Positions 7,166 to 15,910 of a stretch of DNA of 64,000 bases are shown in pieces. The first letter of the stretch is position 1. Each line of letters begins with the position of its first letter. Made by a program: the position numbers and the translations under genes. The DNA lies in NCBI RefSeq assembly GCF_013149295.1, contig NZ_JABGCB010000009.1:185200-249199 (forward strand), read 5' to 3'. This stretch comes from Novosphingobium sp. SG751A. GTDB taxonomy: Bacteria; Pseudomonadota; Alphaproteobacteria; Sphingomonadales; Sphingomonadaceae. The notes under the pieces were generated by a model. It made no database searches. It had not been told where the DNA came from and saw only the letters and a program-made list of their open reading frames with translations.

Positions 7166-7671
7166 GCCCTGAATGGAGGCACTTGCCGGAGCGAGTCCGG
7201 GAGTTGATTAAACAGTTTCACGACGTCGCACCCGTCCGTTTGCCGGATCTTGCGAGAGCGCTGGGTGTACCCGTCAAAGCAGCGACTTTGGCGCCTGGGA
7301 TTTCGGGCGAAGTCAGACCCGATGGCAACGGCGGGTTTATCGCTCGTATCAACCGGCATGATCCGAAGAAGCGTCAGCGATTTTCGGTTGCGCATGAACT
7401 GGCCCATGTTCTCTTGCATGCAGACCAGATTGGCGAGGGCATAACAGATGACGTCTTGTATCGCTCGACACTTTCCAACCGGGTGGAGGCGGAGGCCAAC
7501 AGGCTGGCGGCAGATATTCTGATGCCTGATGACCTTGTTCTTGAATATCTGGAAATTGCAGAAGAGAGAGGCGGAGCAGGGTTGATCATTTATCTTGCAG
7601 AGGCATTTTCTGTTTCCGAAGCTGCGATGAAAATTAAGCTCGATCAGTTGGGGGTGGCCGTAGATGCTTAG
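7162..7671 (+). CDS. ImmA/IrrE family metallopeptidase
   Basis: A 169-residue zinc protease of the ImmA/IrrE type. The catalytic HExxH motif is present (HELAH, His78, Glu79, His82), with a conserved EAEANRLAADILMP segment after it. Relatives cleave XRE-family repressors (ImmA of ICEBs1) or the DdrO repressor (IrrE). The two repressors at 4134 and 4499 are plausible substrates, though no XRE gene is directly fused or adjacent. Coupled at both ends: ATGA from the membrane protein and an 8-bp overlap into the beta-family gene. Confidence 0.88.
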   Translation: MSPEWRHLPERVRELIKQFHDVAPVRLPDLARALGVPVKAATLAPGISGEVRPDGNGGFIARINRHDPKKRQRFSVAHELAHVLLHADQIGEGITDDVLYRSTLSNRVEAEANRLAADILMPDDLVLEYLEIAEERGGAGLIIYLAEAFSVSEAAMKIKLDQLGVAVDA

Positions 7672-8731
7672 GAATTGGTCTGAAGTTTCGTACTTGCCGA
7701 TCTTGAGTATGAAACCAGCAGAAATGCGTGCGCTCGAGGAACTCCCAGGCCCCACCAAAGATGCCATGTTGCCGATTATTCCCCTTAAGTCTTGGGTGTC
7801 TGCACGAAAGTTGAAAAGCGTTACAGACCGTATTGAGCAGTCTTATGGAGCACGGCCAGTCGCTGTTTCGGTGGGAGAGCGAGAAGTAGGTCGTGACCGA
7901 GAGGTTTTTCAAGAGATCGACAGGTTGCGAAATCCCGTGCAAGGCTTTTCAAACTGGGTAGATTTTTTACGAAATCACCCAAATTACATACCAGTAGCGC
8001 AGATCGGGTCAGATCCTCTTAATGAACTTGAGCAGATCCGCCAGTTATCTCAACTGGGACGGGGGCTTGTGGTGCCAGTGGAACGGCAGGCCATTCCCTC
8101 GCTTCCTGTTCTGGCGCAAGGGGTGGCGCGTGCCACAGATGGTGGACGAGGTGTTTGCTTTCTCATCGATTTTGGCACGGCGAGCAAGGACCATCTCTCG
8201 ATCGGTTTGCAAGTTTTAGGTTATTTCCAAACAATAATTGCCGCTGCCCCGTTGAGCCATGTTTCAATTTCGGCATCGTCGTTTCCTTCCAATTTTAGCA
8301 ATATCCCTCGTCAGAGGGAAATTTATGAAAGGCTTCTTTTTCGAGAGGTGGTCAGGCACGTACCGGAAGGCCGATTGATATACAGCGATCGAGGAAGCGC
8401 GCGAGCTGAGCCGCTATCGGGCGGGAGCGGGGTCATTCCAGCGCGGATCGACTATCCTCAGTTCGATAACTGGTGGTTTTTCCGTGATGATGATGCGGGA
8501 GCGTCTGCTTATGGTGCGCAAGCTAGAGCGCTTATGGCAAATGCTGTCTGGAATCCCGATCTGCGAGTCTGGGGCACGCAAATGATTGAGCGGACCGCAC
8601 GCGGGGATCATTCTGCGATTGATAATCCAACCAAGGCAACTGCAGCCCGTATCAATCTGCACCTGCAACTACAGACTTTCTACGGTGAGCCCGGACTGGC
8701 GAATGATACCGAAGAAGATTGGGATGGTTAG
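7664..8731 (+). CDS. Beta family protein (T4 beta-protein-like)
   Basis: A 355-residue protein. It begins with the family pattern YLPILSMKPAEMRALEELPGP and continues with a P-I-I-P-L-K-S-W segment and a TIM-barrel-like alternation of strands and helices, as in the beta-protein family named from phage T4. The molecular function is unknown. It is translationally coupled to the ImmA/IrrE protease and faces the sce7726-like gene, with the two stops overlapping by 4 bp. I recall such genes near putative nucleases in mobile regions, which suggests a defence role (inference). Confidence 0.72.
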   Translation: MLRNWSEVSYLPILSMKPAEMRALEELPGPTKDAMLPIIPLKSWVSARKLKSVTDRIEQSYGARPVAVSVGEREVGRDREVFQEIDRLRNPVQGFSNWVDFLRNHPNYIPVAQIGSDPLNELEQIRQLSQLGRGLVVPVERQAIPSLPVLAQGVARATDGGRGVCFLIDFGTASKDHLSIGLQVLGYFQTIIAAAPLSHVSISASSFPSNFSNIPRQREIYERLLFREVVRHVPEGRLIYSDRGSARAEPLSGGSGVIPARIDYPQFDNWWFFRDDDAGASAYGAQARALMANAVWNPDLRVWGTQMIERTARGDHSAIDNPTKATAARINLHLQLQTFYGEPGLANDTEEDWDG

Positions 8732-9360
8732 GCAAAGGCTGCGATCGCATCGTGCCATTTATCCCAGCAGGCTTCGCGTTGAAGTGAAATTTGGCGCTCG
8801 GCTTCTCGCCGCTCCGAAAAGCGGCTGAGCAATGGCATGTGCCTAGCCGTGATAGTTCTACCGCTTATTTCCGCCCAAAACCTTGCACTGATTTTGCTGT
8901 AGCGGTTCGTGAAGACTTGGCAAACATGGTCTCTGAGCGGAACTTCGCTTGCGACAACGCGACGGCGCTCTTGAAGCGGCAGCAGTTCCAGCCACGCCGA
9001 TGGCAACACACTGTTGCGATGGCCGTTGGAAATCGTACGAATGCCGTTGTTGGAGAAAGCCCACACGCTGGCCCCGCACAAATCAATAGCGGCAAGACCG
9101 GGCAGGTGACATTCCGCAACTACAACCACGGTATAATCAAAATATCGGCTGTATCCGGCGATCTGGGTCGGCAAGCGGCGGAGAGTGTCGCGCTCAGTTT
9201 TGATTTCTATGCCAATCAATTCGTTCTCAGCCAGAAGCACCAAATCGGCCCGCACACCGCTCTTCCCTAAAGAAAACTCAGCCGTAACCAAGGGCAATGC
9301 CGAGCGCGCTGATCGCCTGATGTGGCTCAAAACCTGAGCCTTTGCTGATGCTTCGTCCAT
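8728..9360 (-). CDS. sce7726 family protein, putative PD-(D/E)xK nuclease
   Basis: A 210-residue protein. The region FSLGKSGVRADLVLLAENEL followed by IGIEIKTERDTLRRLPTQI and FDYTVVVVAECHL is typical of the sce7726 family. An Asp in RADL, then ExK in GIEIKTE, looks like a PD-(D/E)xK nuclease core. It converges on the beta-family gene with a 4-bp overlap. Probably DNA-cleaving and possibly part of a phage-defence or competitor-exclusion unit with 6680-8731; no activity is shown by sequence alone. Confidence 0.72.
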   Translation of the reverse strand: MDEASAKAQVLSHIRRSARSALPLVTAEFSLGKSGVRADLVLLAENELIGIEIKTERDTLRRLPTQIAGYSRYFDYTVVVVAECHLPGLAAIDLCGASVWAFSNNGIRTISNGHRNSVLPSAWLELLPLQERRRVVASEVPLRDHVCQVFTNRYSKISARFWAEISGRTITARHMPLLSRFSERREAERQISLQREACWDKWHDAIAAFA

Positions 9361-9544
9361 ACCTACTCTGAGCTCCGTTGCGGCCCCCTACAGGTGCTTT
9401 CGAACGACACAATAGGACGGATTGTCCAACTGGAGCCGAAGCCGAACCAAGTCTTTCTTGCCAGACATCCGTGTTCGATATTCGACATAGGTCGAGTCGA
9501 GTGTCAACTTTTGGCCGTCATGCAAAAGGCGCGGGGGTGAAAAT

Positions 9545-10579
9545 TTATCTGCTGGCCAAAGGCAATTGATAGAATTTTACGCCCCCCTCAAACCTCACCA
9601 TCTGCTTGATCCCACCGGCATCCATCGTCGTGTCGATGCTCTCGACCAGCCACTTTGTCCCGCCTACCGCCGCGCTCCACCCTGTGAGCGCCACTCTTTG
9701 GTTCGGCCGCAATCGACAATCAGCCACGGCCAGATAATATTCGAACTTACTCTTCTCCCGCTGACGCTTGGCAAGGTTCGATTTGGCCGCGCGGGTGGCG
9801 CTGCTCTTGCTGGCATAGATATGCTTGAGGCGATAGGCATCGCCGCTGCCCTCGCTCACCGTCTTGCGCGCGCCGGTCGATCCATCGTGATATTGCGCCT
9901 CGACGCCCGACTGCGCGCCGCGTTCGGAGCGGATGTAGCGCCATCGCCAGCCATCTTGCCGTGACAGGGTGATCGCCTGAATCGTCTTCCCGCCCGCTGT
10001 GGTAGTGCTGCCCTTGGGCAGGATCAGGATCTTGCGATCCTTCCATGTCGCCACCGCGTCGAAGCGTTTGCCCAGATCCTGCACCATGGCCATGTCGGAT
10101 TTGTTGTGCTGCTCCAGCGCCTCGATGGGCTCGCCCGCCAGATCGGGGTGAACGCGGGCGGTGATACCGTGGCGCGCGGCGATGTCGGCGATGACGGCGC
10201 CCAGCGTGGTGTCATGCCAGACGCGGTTGCGCCGTTTGGCATAGGTGCCGGCCAGATCCGCCGAGCGCGCGCGGATGGTGATGATATCGGGCGGGCCGCT
10301 TTCCTCAACCTCATCCACGCGGAAGCGGCCTTTTTCGATCAGGCCGACCGGGTGATCGTCGATCCGGCTTTCCCAGCCCAGCGCCAAAGAGAGGATCGCC
10401 CCCGCGCTGGGCACGGCCAGCCTGCCATCGACATTCTGGAGCGAGAGCGACAGTTCATCCGCCGAGCCGTCGCGCTTTTCCACGAGGGTCAGCGAGAGGT
10501 GGCGCGGGTTGATCTTAGCCGCCAGATCGGTGCCATTGTCGAGCGTCAGGCGCAGGCCAGCCTTGTTCGCCGCCATCAT
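9545..10579 (-). CDS. D: Phage tail hub protein gpD (late control D family)
   Basis: A 344-residue homologue of P2 gpD. It has the usual opening LTLDNGTDLAAKINPRHLSLTLVEKRDGSADELSLSLQN (across residues 11-49) and the internal motif IEALEQHNKSDMAMVQDLGKRFDA seen in baseplate hub proteins. It forms the hub joining tail tube and spike. It is the last gene of the W-to-D tail operon and overlaps gpU by 4 bp. The start MM allows either of two adjacent ATGs. Confidence 0.9.
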   Translation of the reverse strand: MMAANKAGLRLTLDNGTDLAAKINPRHLSLTLVEKRDGSADELSLSLQNVDGRLAVPSAGAILSLALGWESRIDDHPVGLIEKGRFRVDEVEESGPPDIITIRARSADLAGTYAKRRNRVWHDTTLGAVIADIAARHGITARVHPDLAGEPIEALEQHNKSDMAMVQDLGKRFDAVATWKDRKILILPKGSTTTAGGKTIQAITLSRQDGWRWRYIRSERGAQSGVEAQYHDGSTGARKTVSEGSGDAYRLKHIYASKSSATRAAKSNLAKRQREKSKFEYYLAVADCRLRPNQRVALTGWSAAVGGTKWLVESIDTTMDAGGIKQMVRFEGGVKFYQLPLASR

Positions 10580-11031
10580 TCCACCCGCGAGAGTTCGAGG
10601 GCAAAGTCGATCATGCGCGGGATGCCGCCCGCCATGATGACCTTATGCGCCTGATCCAGAGCATCGATCCGGTAGAAGCCCCAGAGCGTGCCCAAACCAT
10701 CGAGCAGGGGATAGGCATCGCCGCCATCGGCCATGTCGATCAGGAAGGTGAGCGCGCCGTAATTGCCCGCGACTTCGGGGATGATCGTGCCCGCGATGGA
10801 GACATGATCGTCACCCGGCCCGGCGAACTGGCTGGCCGGGCGGGCAAGGAAGCGGTCGTTCTGTTCATGGCGCCATGTCATCCGGCGCGAGAGCTGGTCA
10901 TAGGCGGCCTGCTCCATGCCGAAGGTGAAGAGGCCAAGGCTCATCAGGACGGCGGGCGAGAGCAGGTCGCGCTGGTTGATCGTGACCGGCGTGGACAGGT
11001 CGATCAGGCTGGAAGAGGTAAGGTCAGCCAT
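10576..11031 (-). CDS. U: Phage tail protein gpU
   Basis: A 151-residue homologue of P2 gpU, the tail terminator/assembly protein. The pattern MSLGLFTFGMEQAAYDQLSRRMTWRHEQNDRF (residues 30-61) and the ending IDFALELSRVE are family features. The ATG at 11031 overlaps the tape-measure stop (TGATG). A longer upstream frame is antisense-like and was excluded. Confidence 0.9.
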   Translation of the reverse strand: MADLTSSSLIDLSTPVTINQRDLLSPAVLMSLGLFTFGMEQAAYDQLSRRMTWRHEQNDRFLARPASQFAGPGDDHVSIAGTIIPEVAGNYGALTFLIDMADGGDAYPLLDGLGTLWGFYRIDALDQAHKVIMAGGIPRMIDFALELSRVE

Positions 11032-13016
11032 CAGCGTCCATCCCCGCCGTTCATGTTGGAGCGCGCGGCCACGCCCTGGGCATGGTCGATCTTGCGGATG
11101 ACATGGTTGGCGATGGCGTCGGGGCTTTGGCCGGGGGCGGGATAGACGTTGAGCGTGACCGGGCCGCGCGCGCCGGGGGCAGCGGCGGCGCTGGCGGCGG
11201 GGCGGACGGGGGCGAGGGCGGGGAAGGGGTTGGCGACTTTTGCGCCCGCCCAATTGCCCTTGGGCGCCGGGCCGGTCGGCTTGGCGGGGCCGCCGCCGAA
11301 CTTTTCCTTGATCGTGTCCCAATTGGCATAGAGCGCATAACCGCCCGCCGCCACGCCCAGCACGGCCAGAGCGGCAAGGCCCCAAGGTGTGGTCAGCAAG
11401 GACAGGCCAAAGAGGCGGATGGTGGCCATGATGCCGCTGATCGCGCCGGAGACTTTGGGGGCGATGCCCGCCACCAGACCCATGCCGCCCGCAAGCCGGG
11501 GGAAGATGGCCACCACACCGGCGAGGCCTTCATAGGTTTTGAGCAGGCGATAGAGCAGCGCGATCGGACCAAACAGGCCGCCGATGCCCCATTGCAGCGC
11601 GCCCACGCCAATGCGCGCGGCGACCAGAACGCCGAGCAGCGTCATCAGGCTGGTGGTGAGGCGCGGGTTCGCCTGGGCAAAGGCGGCCACGCGGGAGATC
11701 ATGCCATCGGCCACGGACAGAAAGCGGGTGGCGGCGGGCAGGAAGCCATTGCCCAGGACAATGCCCAGACGCTGGACCGCGCCCATGAAGTCGCGCCATT
11801 TGATGCTGGCATCCTGCGCCTCGCGCTGGGCGAAGGCTTTGTCCACGGTGCCGCCGCTGCGCGCGATATCGGCGCGCATCTTGCGGAAATCATCCATGTT
11901 GAGGATCAGCGAGCGCAGGGCGCCCTGTGCCTGCATATCCTCGAACAGATTGCCCATCTTGGCGGTGTCGCCCTTGGTCGCCTTCTGGGTCAGCTCGGCA
12001 ATCGCCTCGAGTGGCGTCTTGCCCTCGCGTGCGGCCTTTTTGAGGGCATTGGGCAGGTCGATGCCGAATTTGGCGAATTTCTTGACCGTCTCGGGCGACT
12101 GGATCTTGGAGAGCAGGTTCTGGATATTGTTGGCCGCAGCATCGGCATCGCCCGCACCGCGCCGGGCGATCTGGAGCGCGGCGGCAAGGTCGGCGACGGC
12201 GGGCGTGCCCTTTTGCCCCAGCGCCTGCATCTGGGCGGTGAGCGAGGGGAACCAGCGCGCCATATCCTTGACCTCGAACGCGCCTGCGTTGCCCGAGGCG
12301 GCCATGATGTCGAGCGCGCGGGCGGTCTCGGCAATCGGCACTTTGAGGTTGTTGAGGTTGGAGAAGGCAGCGTTCGCGCCATCGGCCAGATCCACCTTGA
12401 AGGCGGTGCCGAGGCGCCCGATGGGGCCGATCATCTCGATGGCCTTGCGCGGATCGAGGCCGAGCCCTGCCAGCGTGTCGATGCCGCTGCGCATATCCTC
12501 AGGCAGTTGGTGCGCCACCTTGGACAGGTCGAGGATGCGCGCGGCCATGCGGGCGGTCTCGCCGTTGGTCAGCTCGGCCTTTTGCTGGATATCGACCATG
12601 CCGCTGGAGAAATCCATCGCGGCCTTGCTGGCCAGAATGAAGGGCGTGGCCATGCCGACGCCGCCCAGCATGTTGTCCTGGCCGCGCTGGCGCAGGTCGG
12701 CGCCGCGCCGCTGGATCACATTGGTATCGGCGCGGATCGCGGCGAGGCGCTTCTGTTTCTCAAGCTGGGTGTTGGTCAGCGCGAGTTGGGCCGCCAGCGC
12801 GCGTTCCTTGTCGATCAGCGCAGTCATATTGCCCGCGCCCTTGGCAATATCGGCCTGCACCTTGCGCAACTGGTTATCGAGCTTCTTGGTCTCGCCGGTC
12901 AGCGCCTTGATCGATTTGGAGCCGTCGCGGCCAAGGCCGACGATGTTCTTCATCACGCCGGTCATCTTGTCGATGGCGATGAAATTGACCAGCAGCGAGA
13001 GCTTCTTGTCGCTCAT
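11031..13016 (-). CDS. T: Tail tape measure protein gpT
   Basis: A 661-residue protein of the TP901-type tape-measure family. It has a coiled-coil N-terminus (about 40-110), a central tape-measure core with MGNLFEDMQAQGALRSLILNM, and hydrophobic stretches around 455-490 and 515-570 expected to enter the host membrane. It sets tail length and leaves the tail during DNA injection. It sits between E' and U as in P2, with overlaps at both ends. Confidence 0.93.
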   Translation of the reverse strand: MSDKKLSLLVNFIAIDKMTGVMKNIVGLGRDGSKSIKALTGETKKLDNQLRKVQADIAKGAGNMTALIDKERALAAQLALTNTQLEKQKRLAAIRADTNVIQRRGADLRQRGQDNMLGGVGMATPFILASKAAMDFSSGMVDIQQKAELTNGETARMAARILDLSKVAHQLPEDMRSGIDTLAGLGLDPRKAIEMIGPIGRLGTAFKVDLADGANAAFSNLNNLKVPIAETARALDIMAASGNAGAFEVKDMARWFPSLTAQMQALGQKGTPAVADLAAALQIARRGAGDADAAANNIQNLLSKIQSPETVKKFAKFGIDLPNALKKAAREGKTPLEAIAELTQKATKGDTAKMGNLFEDMQAQGALRSLILNMDDFRKMRADIARSGGTVDKAFAQREAQDASIKWRDFMGAVQRLGIVLGNGFLPAATRFLSVADGMISRVAAFAQANPRLTTSLMTLLGVLVAARIGVGALQWGIGGLFGPIALLYRLLKTYEGLAGVVAIFPRLAGGMGLVAGIAPKVSGAISGIMATIRLFGLSLLTTPWGLAALAVLGVAAGGYALYANWDTIKEKFGGGPAKPTGPAPKGNWAGAKVANPFPALAPVRPAASAAAAPGARGPVTLNVYPAPGQSPDAIANHVIRKIDHAQGVAARSNMNGGDGR

Positions 13017-13150
13017 CCTTCACCTTCCTTGCCCGCCCACATGCGGTTCCAGCTCTCCACGGCAAGGCCGCGCCAGAGGATCAGTTCGTCGAGCGTGAGG
13101 GCCGCAATCTCGGACAGCGGCCAGTGAAAGATGGCGGCGATGTCGGCCAT
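13013..13150 (-). CDS. E': GpE-family tail protein (E' reading frame)
   Basis: Encodes 45 residues, MADIAAIFHWPLSEIAALTL onwards, the standard GpE-type small protein with the FHWPLSE motif and a C-terminal WNRMW. Too short for most ORF callers. It starts in a TGATG overlap with gpE and its stop overlaps the tape-measure ATG. In P2 this segment is made only as an extension of gpE by -1 frameshifting; the frame relation and slippery run at 13213-13219 fit that here. Role: tape-measure chaperone. Confidence 0.85.
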   Translation of the reverse strand: MADIAAIFHWPLSEIAALTLDELILWRGLAVESWNRMWAGKEGEG

Positions 13151-13500
13151 CAGCTCTTCGGCGTGTTCTGCTCGATCACCATCTGCAGCAGCTTGCGCTC
13201 GCCCTGCGTCATAAAAAAATCGCGGATCGCGCCCCCGATCTCGGCCACATCGGAGGGATCGAGCATGTCGGCCTCGGCGCCGGTGATCGGCGGCATGGTG
13301 ATGCGCGGCACCACATTGAGGATCTCGCTGATATCGAGCGCCAGCAGGTTTTGCAGCGAGAGGCCGCGCAGCTGTCCCGCGCTGGGCTTGCGGATGGTGA
13401 GGGCATCGATTGCGATCTCGCCGCGTAGGATGGGGGCGGCAAGGGTGAAGGTGTGGCTGGAAGAGCCGGGAGCGGCGGCAACAGGGGGCGTGTCGGTCAT
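13150..13500 (-). CDS. E: Tail assembly protein gpE
   Basis: A 116-residue protein that matches the P2 gpE-type tail assembly family. It has an Ala/Pro-rich N-terminus, then LRGEIAIDALTIRKPSAGQLRGLSLQNLLALDISEILNV (across about residues 28-66) and an acidic middle. The ATG at 13500 was chosen; a longer frame to 13560 would run into a 12-bp-stem hairpin and adds non-conserved residues. Near its 3' end, DFF is coded by a run of seven T on the coding strand, the likely -1 frameshift site. Confidence 0.85.
   Translation of the reverse strand: MTDTPPVAAAPGSSSHTFTLAAPILRGEIAIDALTIRKPSAGQLRGLSLQNLLALDISEILNVVPRITMPPITGAEADMLDPSDVAEIGGAIRDFFMTQGERKLLQMVIEQNTPKS
13213..13219 (-). promoter_or_regulatory. 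Probable -1 programmed frameshift site joining gpE to E'
   Basis: On the coding strand, a run of seven T is read as T TTT TTT before ATG in the gpE frame. A -1 slip moves the ribosome into exactly the frame of the GpE-type protein. That frame has no stop codon across the 21 codons up to the E' ATG, so a gpE-E' fusion results. P2 uses a similar T-rich slip site at this same gene pair. Confidence 0.75.
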
Positions 13501-13534
13501 GAGCGGGGCTTTCGGATGGCGCGGGGCGGGGAAG

Positions 13535-13566
13535 GGGCCGGTGGCGGGAGAGGGCGCCACCGGCCC
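13535..13566 (-). other. Intercistronic hairpin after the tail-tube gene
   Basis: A perfect 12-bp stem (GGGCCGGTGGCG / CGCCACCGGCCC) with an 8-base loop, between gene FII and gene E. No T-run follows, so it is not a standard terminator. It may stabilise the 3' end of the tube-protein mRNA or lower expression of the downstream genes. A similar hairpin follows the capsid gene at 32858. Confidence 0.6.
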
Positions 13567-13622
13567 ACCGGGCAGACGGCGCCCCGCAAAAGGACCGCCT
13601 GCACGGATCTGGGGAAAGGGAA

Positions 13623-14123
13623 TTACCCGGCGAGGATGGCCATGATGTCGGCGTAACGGTCCTCGCCGCCGACGATGTAGATGCCGTTGAGCATGTCGAT
13701 CTCGACTTCGACCACGCCGTTCACCTCGCGGCGGTAATAGGTGAGGTCCGCCTTGTATTTGTGTTCGGTCTGATCGCCGGGCTTGTCCTTGCCGAAGTCG
13801 ATCTCGTTGAAGCTGCCGCGCATGTAGATATCGACAGCCTGCGGCGTGCTGGTGGACTTGGCCTGATAGGCGCAGACGAGGCGGATGCGGGTGTCATCGC
13901 GCGCAAACAGGCGGACCAGCGCGGTTTCATGGCCGCCGAAGGTGAGCGTGGCCTCCATCGGGTTGAGGCCGTTCTTGACCTTGACCGTGCCGGGCATGCC
14001 GCCGCCGCGCCAGTCATTGGTGTTTTCCGAGAGCTTGGGCTGTTCGAATTCGCCGATGATGCCGCGAAAATCGGCGCCGTTGACGAAGGTGTTGAGGTTT
14101 ACGAGCTTGCGGGGAAGGCCCAT
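13623..14123 (-). CDS. FII: Major tail tube protein gpFII
   Basis: A 166-residue homologue of P2 FII. It starts MGLPRKLVNLNTFVNG and contains GGGMPGTVKVKNGLNPMEATLTFGGHE and the late strand VEIDMLNGIYIVGGEDRY, all typical of contractile-tail tube proteins of this family. It polymerises as the inner tube. Located directly after the sheath gene as in P2, with 44 bp between them. Confidence 0.93.
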   Translation of the reverse strand: MGLPRKLVNLNTFVNGADFRGIIGEFEQPKLSENTNDWRGGGMPGTVKVKNGLNPMEATLTFGGHETALVRLFARDDTRIRLVCAYQAKSTSTPQAVDIYMRGSFNEIDFGKDKPGDQTEHKYKADLTYYRREVNGVVEVEIDMLNGIYIVGGEDRYADIMAILAG

Positions 14124-14167
14124 GGGACGCTCCTGTCAGAAGAGGGGGCAGAAAGGCGAAGGCGTGA

Positions 14168-15331
14168 TCAGGCGGCGACCTGCGAGGCGAAATCGCTGTA
14201 AAACTCCTCGGTGATCGCGAAATCGACCGTGGGGTTTTCGAACGGCGCGCAGGGGGTGAAGCGCAGGGCGAATTTGGGGCGACCGGCGGCCAGTTCGGCG
14301 CTGGTGTTGCCGGTGGCGGCCAGCGCGACCTTGGCGCCCATGATCCAGCCCGAGGTGGCCAGCTCGCTGAATTTCGTGTTGCAGCTTTCGAGCAGATCCT
14401 TGACCAGGGCGACCGACATCGGCTTGTCGAATTCCGGCGCGAAAGCCTCGATCACGATATCCTGCAGCGCGTGGAGCGTGCGCACGGCGCTTTCGAAGCT
14501 GTATTCCGACTGATCGCTCCCTGCGCAGGTGGTGTTGCCCCAGAAGCGGAAGCCGCCGAATTCGCGGATGATCGTGACGATACCGGCATCGTTGAGGACG
14601 CCCGCCTCGGTGGTGGCATCGAGCAGGTCGAAATCGACATGGCGGGTGAGCGCGGTGACGCCATCCATCGCCACATTGCTGATCGTCTTGTGCCAGCCCG
14701 TTTCTTCATCGATCCGGGCGCGCAGGCCCAACGCGCGGGCGGTGGCGTCACCGATGAAGGTGGGCGAGGTGTTGGGCCAGATCAGGGTGAGTTCGCGCGC
14801 GGAGAAATTCTCGCGATAGGTCATCACCTCGGCGTCGGTATCACCGATGGCGCGGGCATGGGTGCGGCCCCGCAAGCGCTTGGCCGCGATCACCAGCTCG
14901 GCGGTGACGGCCTGTGTATCGAGGCCGGGGGCGCCGATGATGCGCGGGCGGACGTTGACGACGCTCTTGGCAGCGATCAGCGCCTGCAGGCCGGTTTTCA
15001 CCCCGCCGACATTGCCGCCGATGACATTGGCGCTGGTTTCCGCCTCATCCTCACCCTCGGCCACGCGCACCACCACCAGCACCGGGGTGACCTGATCGGC
15101 GATGGCCTCGAGCGTGGGGAGCAGGGTGCCGCCGGAGCCCGCCTTGCCGATGGCCTCGGCGATGTTGGTGATCAGCACCGGCGTGTCGAGCGGGAAGGCG
15201 GCATCGAGCGCGGTGGTGGCCGCGCCTGCCGCCGCGCTGGCCGTGGCGATGATGCCGATCACGGCCATGGAGGAGGTGGCGAGGCTGCGCGCCCCGCTGG
15301 TGGATTCGGTGAGGGTAAGGCCGTGGGGCAT
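14168..15331 (-). CDS. FI: Tail sheath protein gpFI
   Basis: A 387-residue contractile sheath subunit. The N-terminal SLATSSMAVIGIIATA, the middle VNVRPRIIGAPGLDTQAV, and the C-terminal FRFWGNTTCAGSD and PCAPFENPTVDFAITEEFYSDF blocks match the P2 FI family. It surrounds the FII tube and contracts on infection. Twelve bp separate it from gpW, so here it shares an operon with W instead of having its own P2-type F promoter. Confidence 0.94.
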   Translation of the reverse strand: MPHGLTLTESTSGARSLATSSMAVIGIIATASAAAGAATTALDAAFPLDTPVLITNIAEAIGKAGSGGTLLPTLEAIADQVTPVLVVVRVAEGEDEAETSANVIGGNVGGVKTGLQALIAAKSVVNVRPRIIGAPGLDTQAVTAELVIAAKRLRGRTHARAIGDTDAEVMTYRENFSARELTLIWPNTSPTFIGDATARALGLRARIDEETGWHKTISNVAMDGVTALTRHVDFDLLDATTEAGVLNDAGIVTIIREFGGFRFWGNTTCAGSDQSEYSFESAVRTLHALQDIVIEAFAPEFDKPMSVALVKDLLESCNTKFSELATSGWIMGAKVALAATGNTSAELAAGRPKFALRFTPCAPFENPTVDFAITEEFYSDFASQVAA

Positions 15332-15343
15332 GGGCGTGATCCT

Positions 15344-15691
15344 TCAGGGTGAGATGGAGAGGGTGACGGGTTTGCCGGTATCGGCGCGCTGCCCGCTGAT
15401 CTGGATGGTGAGCTTGCCCTGCGCGGGCGCGCCGAACAGGCGGACGCGGGCGATGGAGAGGCGCGGCTCCCACGCGCGGATGGCCAGCACGGTGGCGGCG
15501 CGGATCAGCATGGGGGTGGCGGCGTTGATCGGGGCGTCGATCAGGCTGGGGATCAGCGAGCCATAGGTGCGGCGCATCACGCGCGAGCCGATGGGCGTGG
15601 TGAGGATATCGGCCACCGACTGCGCCAGATGCGCATCGCCCGAGAGGGGTTTTCCTGTGGTGGCGTCCATTCCGTTCATGGGGAAGGACAT
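15344..15691 (-). CDS. W: Baseplate wedge protein gpW (gp25-like)
   Basis: A 115-residue gp25/gpW-like baseplate protein. The core LSGDAHLAQSVADILTTPIGSRVMRRTYGS (about residues 16-45) is the family hallmark (ILxTpxGsRxmrpdyGS), and PRLSIARVRLF follows. It is the first gene of the W-FI-FII-E-T-U-D operon. In P2 it follows V directly; here a 5.5 kb cargo separates V from W, and W has its own late-operator-like repeat at 15727. An ATG at 15679 is an alternative start. Confidence 0.93.
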   Translation of the reverse strand: MSFPMNGMDATTGKPLSGDAHLAQSVADILTTPIGSRVMRRTYGSLIPSLIDAPINAATPMLIRAATVLAIRAWEPRLSIARVRLFGAPAQGKLTIQISGQRADTGKPVTLSISP

Positions 15692-15726
15692 GACCCGACG
15701 CGCGCGCGCGGGCCAGCGGGCGGCGG

Positions 15727-15745
15727 GGTAAGGGGGCGGTTTACC
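15727..15745 (-). promoter_or_regulatory. Late-operon inverted repeat upstream of W
   Basis: The sequence GGTAAGGGGGCGGTTTACC, an inverted repeat with GGTAA/TTACC arms. It lies 35 bp before the W start (or 47 bp before the alternative ATG). It is identical over 19 bp to the copy before gene J (29086) and nearly so to the one between O and P (35021). Probable site for the Ogr-type activator. Confidence 0.7.
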
Positions 15746-15910
15746 GGGGAGTTAGGGGGGAGGGGGACGCCAATTCGCTCCAATCCGAGCATTTAAATCT
15801 GCTCGACCGGATCGAGGATCACGCCTTGGCCAGGTGCGCATCATCAAACTTAGTTGGTTTTACCACGAGGTCATATGCCTGAAGGTGGGCATTCCCTCGT
15901 TGGGGAGCGA

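Noticed and set aside
11082..13127. Long open frame on the plus strand opposite the tape-measure gene
   Set aside because: Antisense shadow of gpT; composition is not protein-like and gpT is a clear family member.
15699..15711. Alternating CG run as a simple repeat of interest by itself
   Set aside because: Short CG runs are common in this GC-rich DNA; only its position after the late repeat is notable, and this is covered there.
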